From Isosphaeraceae bacterium (GTDB taxonomy: Bacteria; Planctomycetota; Planctomycetia; Isosphaerales; Isosphaeraceae): a stretch of DNA of 64,000 nucleotides. Of this stretch, positions 54,287 through 62,857 are shown piece after piece. Position numbers and translations under genes: made by a program. Below the pieces are notes generated by a model. The model did not search any database and was not told the DNA's origin. It saw only the letters and a program-made list of their open reading frames with translations. How positions within the stretch are numbered: position 1 is the stretch's first letter; each line of letters begins with the position of its first letter. The DNA lies in assembly GCA_026004735.1 (NCBI GenBank), contig BPJS01000001.1, positions 1,302,001-1,366,000 of the forward strand. The letters run 5' to 3'.

Positions 54287-57200
54287 ATGCCGACCGACGT
54301 CGCCGAGCAACTCAAGCGGGCCAGGGAGCGCCTGCTCGATTTGACCAACCGTAATCGTCTCATCAACACGCCGCTAGAACGAAGCCGTTCAAGGCGTCTA
54401 GATATCGTGGACGAACTCAGCCGCGAGGTTTTTCGCATCCTGGTTTGCGAACGCCAGGAAATGAGCTTTTTGCCCTCTCTGAGGACGCTCGAACAGACCG
54501 GAGTGAACTGCGTGACCGACCCTGGGCAGACTTCAGGCGATGGTTTGCCTCACCTGGCCCAACCCGATGAAGGGGATGAACCGGAAGCCGAGATCTCGGA
54601 ACGACACAGCGATCGGTACCTTCAGACTTCGTTGGATGACGAAGCGCTGCAAGACCGACTTCTAAAGCTTCACAACGAAGCACGGACACGGATCGAGGAT
54701 CAGGGGTTCAACAGCCTATTCTTGGCGATGGGTTTTTTGAAATGGTTCGAGTCTCCAAACTCGGACCAGGCGCGCTACGCTCCGTTGCTGCTGCTTCCGG
54801 TCGAGCTGCATCGGCGGAGTGCCAATGCCCGCTTCCGCCTCAAGCTGTTGGAGGAAGAAATCACCACAAATCTCTCGCTTCAGGCCAGGCTCCGGAACGA
54901 TTTCCGGCTTAGGTTGCCGGATGTGCCGGATCTGGAGGAGCTAAATCCGGACGACTACTTCACCCAGGTCGAGCAGATGATCGCGGACCAACCCCGCTGG
55001 GTGGTTCAGCGCGATCGGATGACCTTGTGGTTTTTCTCGTTCGAGGAATTCGTCATCTACCGCGACCTAGGTCCAGAGATCTGGCCGGAGGGGAAGGGGC
55101 CCAGTGACCATCCGCTCTTGAAACAGCTCCTAGGCGAGTCGGGCATCTTTGATCCACCGTTGATCGGCGAAGACGAACCCTTGGACGATCGGATCGACCC
55201 CCGGACGTCGTGCCATGTAGTCGACTGCGACAGCTCTCAGGCGGCCGCCATCGAAGAAGTCCGCGCTGGACGCACCCTCGTGATCCAGGGACCGCCCGGA
55301 ACGGGTAAATCACAGACGATTGTCAACATGATCGCCGCGGCGGTCCGTGATGGTAAGACCGTCTTGTTCGTCGCCGAGAAAATGGCAGCGCTCGAAGTGG
55401 TCAAATCGAGGCTGACATCACTTGGGATGGGAGAGATCTGCCTGGAACTCCATAGCCATAAGGCGAACCGGCGAGCCGTCCTCGAGGATTTGCGGAGAAC
55501 GCTCGAGCTCGGACGACCCGTAGCGAAGAACATGAAGCAAATGGTTGGCGAACTTGTGCGGACACGAGATCAGCTCAACGAATACGTCCGGCAGTTGCAT
55601 GACCCGATCGAACCGTTAGGTCGAACGCCCTATCAAATCCTCGGGACCCTCTGCCGATTGAAGAGCCGGGGAGTCAGCCCGTTCGAGTGCCAAATTCCGG
55701 ACATCGCCCAATGGTCCGAGAGCACTCTAAGCGAGAAACAGGCGCTCCTGCGGGACCTGGCGGAACACCTGACCCAGATCGGGCGGCCGGCTGAACATGT
55801 CTGGTACGGAGTGCGGCGAACGGCGCCCCTGTTCCCAGCGGAGCTGGACACGTTGCGAAAGCGGTTGGATCAGGTATACCACGGCATCGGCCGGATTCTC
55901 GATCGCGCAGAGCGTTTGTCGCTGTTGCTCAAATCCGAATGGAGACCGGCTGAGGAGTCGTTTCAGTCGGTCGAGCGCTTGGCGAAATTTGGCTTACGAG
56001 TTCGAACCAGTCCGGAGATGGACCAACGCGCCTTGGCCGATGCGGTCTGGGACAGGAATCGGGACCAGATCGAGCGAATCATCGAGCGGGGTCGCACACT
56101 GGCTGAGTACCGTCGCGAGCTGGAGGGCGTCGTCACTGCGGTCGCGTGGCAGACCGATGTCGGGCAGATCAGGGCCGACCTGGCGGCCACAGGCCGGTCC
56201 CTGTTTCGCTGGCTCAGCCGACGTTGGAAAGGCGCAGTCCGAAACCTGCGCCAGATCGTCGTGGGTCGCTGTCCCAACCGGCTCGACGAACAGTTATCGC
56301 TGTTGGATCGGCTCCTGTTGGCTCGGTCGTGCCTTGAGGAACTGGAGTCGGGCGGATCGCTGGACGCGCTTGGGCGATCGGCTTTCGGCAGCGTCTGGCG
56401 AGGGACGGATTCGGATTGGGACCAATTGACCCTCATCCTTGAATGGGAAAGCACGTTTCGCGAGCTAGGGGTATCCCGAACAGTTCTGCAGGATGTTCCG
56501 TCCTGGACGGAGGCGGAGGGTGCCGAGGAAGCCTTCGCTGGGCTCAAGAGCGTCTTCAAGCCGACCTGGGAGGCGCTCAACGAACTGATCAAGGAACTCG
56601 AAGTCGACGTTCGCCGGGTTTTTGGGCTGTCGGACCTGCTGGAATGTCCGCTCAAAGACCTTCACGCAAAACTGGCGAGCTGGAGAGCAGCTAGCCACCA
56701 GCTCGAGCGGTGGATTGTCTTTCAGCGTAAGCTCGGCGATCTGTCCAAGGCTGGCTTGAACATGCTCAGGCCACAGATCGAAAGGGGAGAGCTGAATCTC
56801 AGTAGCCTTGATCGGTTGGAGTTAATGGTTTGCGAAGCCGCTCTCCGAAAGGTGCTCCGGGAACGAGATCGAATCGCCCGCTTCGACGGAATCAGTCACC
56901 AACGGCTGGTCGAGGAGTTCTGCCGGCTGGACGAAAACCGGATTAAGCTCGCCACGACGGAGGTGGCCACTGCACATTTCGGTCGTCTTCCATCCGGTAG
57001 AGAGGGCGGCGAGGTGGGAATCATACAGGGTGAGATTCGCAAGAAACGCCGCCATCTTCCGCTTCGCAAGCTGCTGAGCGAGGCCGGCCATGCGATGCAA
57101 GCGATCAAGCCGGTTTTCATGATGAGCCCGCTCTCGGTCGCGCAGTTTCTTCAACCCCGTGTCATCGAATTCGACCTACTGGTGATCGACGAGGCCAGCC

Positions 57201-59215
57201 AAGTGGACCCGGTCAGGGCGTTTGGAGCCATCTGCCGATGCCGCCAGGCGGTGATCGTGGGGGACAACCGCCAGTTGCCTCCCACCGCGTTTTTCAAACG
57301 TTACGCGGAGAGTGATGAGGAACTCGATGACTCGAGCGAAGCGACGGCGGCGACCGACGTCGAAAGCATCCTGGACTTGTGCGTCGCGCGCAATGTTCCC
57401 CAGCGGATGCTTCGCTGGCATTACCGCAGCCGTCATCACTCGCTGATCGCCGTCTCGAATCGGGAGTTTTACGACAACCGACTCTTTGTTGTTCCTAGCT
57501 CGGATCGGGGTGGTGCGGCTCGTGGCCTTCAGTTCCGGTATATCGCCAACGGTGTGTTCGACCGAGGCCGCACGCGAACCAACCGCATTGAAGCCCAGGC
57601 CGTCGCCCAGGCCATCCTCGAACATGCCCGCCAATATCCCGACCGTTCGCTAGGCGTCGGGACGTTTTCCGTCAGTCAGCGAGACCTCATTGTCGACGAG
57701 CTGGAGTTGCTTCGTCGCAACCATCCCGAGACCGAGGAGTTTTTCTCCGAATCTCGAGACGAGCCGTTTTTCGTCAAAAACTTGGAAAACATTCAAGGTG
57801 ATGAACGAGACGTCATCTTCATCTCGGTCGGATACGGGCCGGACGAGGATGGCGTCATTCGCATCAACTTCGGTCCACTCACCAAACAAGGTGGTGAGCG
57901 CAGGCTCAATGTGCTGATCTCGCGTGCTCGGCAGCAGTGCGTCGTCTTCAGTTCGCTCCGCGCGGACGATATCAACCTTCGGCAGACCAGATCGCGCGGT
58001 GTCGAGGCCTTCAAGGCATTCTTGCAGTACGCAGAAACCGGGCGAATGGATCTTAGCCGGCCCAGCGGACGCGAATGGGATTCGGAATTCGAAGCCGAGG
58101 TGGCCGACGCCCTCCGAAACGCCGGCTGGGATGTCGATCCGCAGGTAGGGATCGCTGGCTTCTTCATCGACGTGGCTGTCGTCGACCCTGACGTTCCCAC
58201 GCGGTATCTGCTGGGCATCGAATGCGACGGAGCTTCCTACCACTCTGCACGTTGGGCACGCGACCGCGACCGACTCCGGCAAGCCGTGCTCGAAGCTCAC
58301 GGCTGGACGATCCATCGAATCTGGAGCACGGACTGGTTTTATAGTCGCGACCAGCAGTTAGGCAAGTTGCTCAAACGGCTCGAAGAGCTTCGTGAGCGGA
58401 GCCGGTCTGAAGGCGACGCGGCGAGGGGCAATGGCTCATCCGGACGGGGAGTTGCAAGCCCAGCCCGACTCTCAGATTCCCAAGGCTGCCCGGCAGCGGA
58501 CCCACATTGTGAAACCAGCCCTGTGATGGTCATCGATGCCGCGGCCAGCCCCACGGGGATCTGCGATGCCGAGGCCGGACCCGTAACGACCGATGGTACC
58601 GAGGTGGGAATCCCCCGAGAGAGGCCGGTTCATGATCCAGACAACGGGCAGCTTTCCGTCCCGTACATCGAGGCTGAGTTCAGAGATCCCCGCATGGCGG
58701 AAGAGATCCATGAACTCTGGCCTTCTGAGCTGGCCGAGATTGTCTCTCGGATTGTCGAGATCGAAGGGCCAATTCACGAGGACGAGATTGCTCGTCGCGT
58801 CACGTCACTTTGGGGACTCCAGCGAACCGGAAACCGAATCACGCAAGCCGTCAAAGCCGCTCTGAAATACGCAGTCCGCGCTGGACGCGTTGACGAATCG
58901 ACCGGGTTTTATTGGTGCCGCGGTCAGCGCGCATTTCCGGTTCGCAACCGCGAAACCGTCGCGAGCGCCACGCTCCGCAAACCCAACATGCTGCCGCCAC
59001 AGGAAATCGACTCAGCCATCCTTCATTTCGTCGCCTCGCACATCTCGGCCAGGTCTGACGAGACGACTCGGTTCGTAGCCCGGTCGTTCGGATTCCAAAA
59101 CGTCGGCCCGAATCTCAGAGAGCGAATCGAGTCCCGCATCGCCTTCCTAATCTCTGAGGGAAAACTGGTCGAGGATCGGGATGTGTTGCGAGCCGGCAAG
59201 CGTAACGATCCATAG
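54287..59215 (+). CDS. DUF4011-superfamily 1 helicase-Vsr-like nuclease-DUF3320 protein
   Basis: 1642 aa from ATG 54287, with GGGGAG about nine bases upstream; the frame is open to TTG 54182. In order: DUF4011 (about 9-60; RERLLDLTNRNRLINTPLE), SF1/UPF1-like helicase split by a long insertion (Walker A GPPGTGKSQ about 335, VIDEASQVDP about 966, VGDNRQLPP about 990, LNVLISRARQQ about 1206), a Vsr/MTES_1575-like nuclease (FEAEV about 1267, GFFIDVAV, GIECDGASYH about 1310) and DUF3320 near the C-terminus (about 1478-1545). The acidic nuclease residues are intact. This matches the single-gene phage-defence type called Hhe in defence catalogues (name from memory). Base composition looks less GC-rich than its neighbours. 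Confidence 0.88.
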   Translation: MPTDVAEQLKRARERLLDLTNRNRLINTPLERSRSRRLDIVDELSREVFRILVCERQEMSFLPSLRTLEQTGVNCVTDPGQTSGDGLPHLAQPDEGDEPEAEISERHSDRYLQTSLDDEALQDRLLKLHNEARTRIEDQGFNSLFLAMGFLKWFESPNSDQARYAPLLLLPVELHRRSANARFRLKLLEEEITTNLSLQARLRNDFRLRLPDVPDLEELNPDDYFTQVEQMIADQPRWVVQRDRMTLWFFSFEEFVIYRDLGPEIWPEGKGPSDHPLLKQLLGESGIFDPPLIGEDEPLDDRIDPRTSCHVVDCDSSQAAAIEEVRAGRTLVIQGPPGTGKSQTIVNMIAAAVRDGKTVLFVAEKMAALEVVKSRLTSLGMGEICLELHSHKANRRAVLEDLRRTLELGRPVAKNMKQMVGELVRTRDQLNEYVRQLHDPIEPLGRTPYQILGTLCRLKSRGVSPFECQIPDIAQWSESTLSEKQALLRDLAEHLTQIGRPAEHVWYGVRRTAPLFPAELDTLRKRLDQVYHGIGRILDRAERLSLLLKSEWRPAEESFQSVERLAKFGLRVRTSPEMDQRALADAVWDRNRDQIERIIERGRTLAEYRRELEGVVTAVAWQTDVGQIRADLAATGRSLFRWLSRRWKGAVRNLRQIVVGRCPNRLDEQLSLLDRLLLARSCLEELESGGSLDALGRSAFGSVWRGTDSDWDQLTLILEWESTFRELGVSRTVLQDVPSWTEAEGAEEAFAGLKSVFKPTWEALNELIKELEVDVRRVFGLSDLLECPLKDLHAKLASWRAASHQLERWIVFQRKLGDLSKAGLNMLRPQIERGELNLSSLDRLELMVCEAALRKVLRERDRIARFDGISHQRLVEEFCRLDENRIKLATTEVATAHFGRLPSGREGGEVGIIQGEIRKKRRHLPLRKLLSEAGHAMQAIKPVFMMSPLSVAQFLQPRVIEFDLLVIDEASQVDPVRAFGAICRCRQAVIVGDNRQLPPTAFFKRYAESDEELDDSSEATAATDVESILDLCVARNVPQRMLRWHYRSRHHSLIAVSNREFYDNRLFVVPSSDRGGAARGLQFRYIANGVFDRGRTRTNRIEAQAVAQAILEHARQYPDRSLGVGTFSVSQRDLIVDELELLRRNHPETEEFFSESRDEPFFVKNLENIQGDERDVIFISVGYGPDEDGVIRINFGPLTKQGGERRLNVLISRARQQCVVFSSLRADDINLRQTRSRGVEAFKAFLQYAETGRMDLSRPSGREWDSEFEAEVADALRNAGWDVDPQVGIAGFFIDVAVVDPDVPTRYLLGIECDGASYHSARWARDRDRLRQAVLEAHGWTIHRIWSTDWFYSRDQQLGKLLKRLEELRERSRSEGDAARGNGSSGRGVASPARLSDSQGCPAADPHCETSPVMVIDAAASPTGICDAEAGPVTTDGTEVGIPRERPVHDPDNGQLSVPYIEAEFRDPRMAEEIHELWPSELAEIVSRIVEIEGPIHEDEIARRVTSLWGLQRTGNRITQAVKAALKYAVRAGRVDESTGFYWCRGQRAFPVRNRETVASATLRKPNMLPPQEIDSAILHFVASHISARSDETTRFVARSFGFQNVGPNLRERIESRIAFLISEGKLVEDRDVLRAGKRNDP

Positions 59216-59639
59216 GGTCGTGCGTCTCGGCTGGCGGTCGGCTCGATGCGCTGACGAATCTGTACGTGCCGAGTCGGAGGCTTGGGGTGAGCCCCCAGGG
59301 ATGGACAGTGACGGGGCCCCTTTCGAAACAATCACCCCACGCCCGGATGAAAGACCCGGCTGGACGCTCGCCCGCTTGGCGAGGCGAATTCGCCTCCTGG
59401 GGCGAGGGGGTAGCCGCCGAACGGGTCGCATCCTCCGAACGGCGACCCCGGGCAGGTTCCCGCGCCGCGAACGGCCAGTACGCATGCGGACCCGCACTGA
59501 GCGCGATTCCAGGCTGGATCTGTAAGTTCCAGCACGTGTATCGCGCGGCTCAGCCTCGGCCGGGCTCGACAGAAACGTTGACGATCGAGTCCCGGTTCCC
59601 CGTCAGCAAACGATGCGCAGTCCGGTGCGAAGAGGAATA
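59216..59639. other. 424-bp convergent intergenic region
   Basis: Between the helicase gene and the NtrC-type regulator. It holds a perfect 16-bp palindrome at 59381-59396 and no supported gene or RNA. Confidence 0.5.
59381..59396. repeat. 16-bp perfect palindrome
   Basis: gaggcgaattcgcctc is its own reverse complement. It could be a terminator stem without loop or a protein site. No U tract is adjacent and no second copy was seen nearby. Confidence 0.4.
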
Positions 59640-61052
59640 TCACAGAATGATATTATGTTCGTCCAGTTTTCGATAAAGCGACGATAATCCCAGGCCCAAG
59701 CGCCGCGCGGCTTCGCGTTTGTCGCCGCCGCATCGGGTCAGGATTCGCCGCAGATGGTGGCGCTCGGCCTGGGCGAGGTAGGAGCGCAGGTCGTCGGGCT
59801 CGCCGGCACCGGTGGCTTCAACCAGCTCCGACGGAAAGTTCTCGGCGGTGAGGGTCGGGCCTTCGCCCAGAATGATGGCACGCTGTACGGCGTTCTCCAG
59901 CTCGCGGACGTTGCCGCGCCAGGGGGCCGAGAGGATCAACCGCATGGCTTCGCGATCGACTCCGCGGATGCGCTTACCGAGGGTTCGCGCGTGTCGTTCG
60001 AGCAGAGCTTCGACCAACACGGGAATATCTTCCGGGCGTTCGCGCAAGGGTGGGATCGTAAGGAAGAGCACGTTCAACCGATAGAATAGGTCGGCGCGAA
60101 ACCGGCCGGCTGCGACTTCGGCTCCGAGATTTTTGTTGCTGGCCGCGATGATGCGTGCCCGCACGGCCACGCTCTGGGTCGCTCGGACCGGTAGGACTTC
60201 CTTATTTTCGATGACCCGCAAAAGCTTCGCCTGCGCGGCCAGGGGAAGTTCCCCGACCTCGTCGAGAAAGACAGTTCCCTGACCGGCTGCGAGAAACAGG
60301 CCGACCGTCTCTGGCTCCAGACCATGAGCATCCGACCGCACTTGCCCGAAGAGCTGGATCTCCAGATCCTCCTCAGCTAAAGCCGCGCAGTTGACAGCCA
60401 GAAACGGCTCGTCCGGCGCGGGGCCTAGGGAATGAAGCGCCCGCGCGACAAGTTCCTTGCCGGTACCACTCTCGCCTGTGATGAGCACGGTGCTGGGCGA
60501 CGGACCAACCTTGCGGATCCAAGCCCGAATCTCCTCGATCTGAGGGCTGACGCCCAGCAGACTTTCAGGTCCGACTTCTCGCTGCAAGGCTCGCCGCAAC
60601 GCCTGGTTTTGCCGGACCAGGTGGCGGTACTGCGCCATCCGCTCAAGCTTTGCCAGCAACTCGTCGAACAGCACGGGTTTGATCAGGTAATCGTGTGCTC
60701 CGCGTCGGAACGCGGCGACCGCACTCTCGACCGTCGCGAACGCGGTGATCATCAAGACCATCGTTTCAGGGCGGTCCCGGACCACCCGATCCAAAAAGTC
60801 CAACCCATCGATGCCGGGCAGTTGGATGTCGCAAAGGACAACGTCCGGAGCGAACGCCGCCAGTCGCTCCAACGCGGTGGCCCCGTCTAGGGCTGTAGCG
60901 ACCTCGTATCCTTCACCCATCAGAAATTCACCGATGGTCTCGGCGATCACCGGCTCGTCGTCCACGATCAGAACGCGGCTGTGTCGGCGTTCGTCCTGCG
61001 GGTCGAGGGATCTCCCGACCGCCGCGCGCTCGCGATGATCCGGTGCGTTCAT
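59640..61052 (-). CDS. NtrC-family AAA+ response regulator lacking GAFTGA
   Basis: 470 aa. Receiver domain with D31/D32, phospho-acceptor D75 (LCDIQLPG) and K125 in LIKP; AAA+ domain with Walker A GESGTGKE (193-200), Walker B GTVFLDEVGEL (259-269) and NVRELENAVQRAI; Fis-type HTH at the end (GDKREAARRLGLGLSSLYRKL). The loop where GAFTGA contacts sigma54 reads RSDAHG (239-244), so sigma54 activation is doubtful. It overlaps the kinase gene by 4 bp and is surely its partner. Regulators like this may work with sigma70 or through DNA binding alone. Confidence 0.9.
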   Translation of the reverse strand: MNAPDHRERAAVGRSLDPQDERRHSRVLIVDDEPVIAETIGEFLMGEGYEVATALDGATALERLAAFAPDVVLCDIQLPGIDGLDFLDRVVRDRPETMVLMITAFATVESAVAAFRRGAHDYLIKPVLFDELLAKLERMAQYRHLVRQNQALRRALQREVGPESLLGVSPQIEEIRAWIRKVGPSPSTVLITGESGTGKELVARALHSLGPAPDEPFLAVNCAALAEEDLEIQLFGQVRSDAHGLEPETVGLFLAAGQGTVFLDEVGELPLAAQAKLLRVIENKEVLPVRATQSVAVRARIIAASNKNLGAEVAAGRFRADLFYRLNVLFLTIPPLRERPEDIPVLVEALLERHARTLGKRIRGVDREAMRLILSAPWRGNVRELENAVQRAIILGEGPTLTAENFPSELVEATGAGEPDDLRSYLAQAERHHLRRILTRCGGDKREAARRLGLGLSSLYRKLDEHNIIL

Positions 61053-62407
61053 CGAACCGGCTCCGACTCGATGATAGACGCACGGGCCGGTGCCGGAATC
61101 GCCTGCTCAATCGTCCGCAGCTCGATCCAAAACGTCGCACCCGATCCCGCTGACGATTCGACCCCGATACGCCCCCCCATCTCCTCCACCAGGGTACGAC
61201 TGACATACAAGCCTAAACCGGTGCCGTTCGGTTTGGTTGTGAAGTGAGGCTGAAACAGGCGGGCTTGATCAGGCTCGCTCAGTCCCCGGCCATCGTCGCG
61301 AACCAGCAGCCGAACCCAACCCGACCGCTCCTGCTCGGTCAGCAGTTCGATTCTTCCGCCCTTGGTCGTCGCATCGATCGCGTTCAGAACCAGATTGAGC
61401 ACGACTTGCGTCAGGTGGTCGCGAACCCCGTGGACGTGCAGCCGCTGTGCACCGAGCCGGTTCTCGATCCGCCGGTCCTTGGTGGGGTGGTAGTACTTGG
61501 CGATGTCCAGCGCGTCCTGAACGGCCTCATCGAGCGGGAATGGGCCGATTGCCGGCGAGGCTGGTCGGGAGAACGCGACCAGCTCGCCGATCGTCCGCCG
61601 AATCCGGTCCAACTGACTTTCGGCCAGCGCCAGCTTGGTCTCGGTGTACGGGTCGGGTCGCCGCCGCCTCAGCATCTGAACCAGCGAACTGAGCGCGGCC
61701 AGCGGGTTGCCGACCTCATGAGCGATTCCAGCGGACAGGAGACCGAAGGCCGCCATCTTCTCCTGCTGAATCAGACGCGCCTGGGAGGCGCGCAAGGCTT
61801 CAACCTGTTGGGCGATGCGCCGCTCCAACTCCGCCTGATGCCGCTCAAGCGCGGTGTTCGCGGCTTCGAGGCGCTGGCCTGTGGCCTTGAGCGTGTCCGC
61901 CAGAGCGGCCGCCGCCCAGGTCGCCCAGGCCACAACCACGAACGTCAAGGGGAGTGTGTGGAGATCACCGGTCATGCCTTCCGATTGTAGGATGACGGCC
62001 AGAATGAGCAGGGCGATCAGTTGTGTCGTCAGGGTGAGCGCAGCAGAAACCCGGTTGTAGCGGATCGCTACGCAGAGCGACGACAACAGGAAATACCAGC
62101 GAAACGGACTCTCCAGGCCCGTGTCGTAGTAACACAGCAAGGCAATAAACGTGGTCTCCATGACCGCGACGAAGAGCGGCCACGACCCAAGAAAGATCTG
62201 CCCCCGCCGCTGATAGATGGTGTCCACAAGAGCATAAACCGCTCCCAAGGCGAGGATGGCTCGCACGGCCTGAGCGTCGCGCAACCCGTCGCGGCTCTGA
62301 ACCAGAACATACCCCATCACAATCCCAAACCAGCGGATCTTGACGACGATCGACTCAGCGGCGCACTGCCAGTCGCCACGATCCGACGAGACCGGCGCGG
62401 AAGCCAT
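61049..62407 (-). CDS. membrane sensor histidine kinase
   Basis: 452 aa from ATG 62407; a GTG at 62458 adds 17 residues. Four to five hydrophobic segments fall between residues 20 and 175 (AILALGAVYALVDTIY, WPLFVAVMETTFIALLCYY, ALTLTTQLIALLILAVIL, LTFVVVAWATWAAAALADTL), with no clear periplasmic sensor, so it may sense within the membrane. A coiled linker leads to the H-box GIAHEVGNPLAALSS, N-box VVLNLVLNAIDAT, G1 RDDGRGL and G2 NGTGLGL. All catalytic boxes are intact. Paired with the GAFTGA-less regulator by ATGA overlap. Confidence 0.92.
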   Translation of the reverse strand: MASAPVSSDRGDWQCAAESIVVKIRWFGIVMGYVLVQSRDGLRDAQAVRAILALGAVYALVDTIYQRRGQIFLGSWPLFVAVMETTFIALLCYYDTGLESPFRWYFLLSSLCVAIRYNRVSAALTLTTQLIALLILAVILQSEGMTGDLHTLPLTFVVVAWATWAAAALADTLKATGQRLEAANTALERHQAELERRIAQQVEALRASQARLIQQEKMAAFGLLSAGIAHEVGNPLAALSSLVQMLRRRRPDPYTETKLALAESQLDRIRRTIGELVAFSRPASPAIGPFPLDEAVQDALDIAKYYHPTKDRRIENRLGAQRLHVHGVRDHLTQVVLNLVLNAIDATTKGGRIELLTEQERSGWVRLLVRDDGRGLSEPDQARLFQPHFTTKPNGTGLGLYVSRTLVEEMGGRIGVESSAGSGATFWIELRTIEQAIPAPARASIIESEPVR

Positions 62408-62458
62408 CTCCAGCCCAGGGCAAGGGACACATTCACGCGAATCGAACGGGCCAACCAC

Positions 62459-62857
62459 CCGCCTCGCAAACCATTATAGTCACACGAGCAGGGTCCGGCG
62501 GCATTCGCCGATTCCGGACAGAATCGGAGGACCGATCGACTGTCAAACCGCGAGTCCAACGCCTCTGACGGTGTGGTCCGAAGTCCAGCCGTCGGCAGAA
62601 GTGGCGTTCGGGGCTTCCAGGCGGAGAACACTGTGGGTACGCCGGTCGGCGTCGCCGGCGCGGCGAAGCACCAGCGCAGCCCTCAGCCACCCGAACTCGA
62701 TGGCGCGTTCCGCCCTAGCCGCCCGAACGATGCAGAAACTCTCGGCGGGGCCAGGCCGCGGTGCCGACCGATCCGCTGCGGCCGCTCTCCGATGGCTCAG
62801 CCCCGCCGTTGGTGATGCGCGCGGTTCGCGGTTGCGCGTCGTGGACGCACAGCCGGA
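62459..62857. other. 399-bp region between the kinase gene and the TPR gene
   Basis: Holds the presumed kinase promoter near 62473-62478 and the end of the partial TPR gene. No further gene, RNA or repeat is supported. Confidence 0.5.
62473..62478 (-). promoter_or_regulatory. perfect -10 hexamer (TATAAT) upstream of kinase gene
   Basis: On the minus strand TATAAT lies 65 bp before the kinase ATG. No good -35 is found at 16-18 bp spacing, so this is a tentative promoter. Confidence 0.35.

Noticed and set aside
51081-59640. tRNA-Ser as integration site of a genomic island
   Set aside because: No copy of the tRNA 3' end was found downstream and there is no integrase, so tRNA-targeted integration is not supported.
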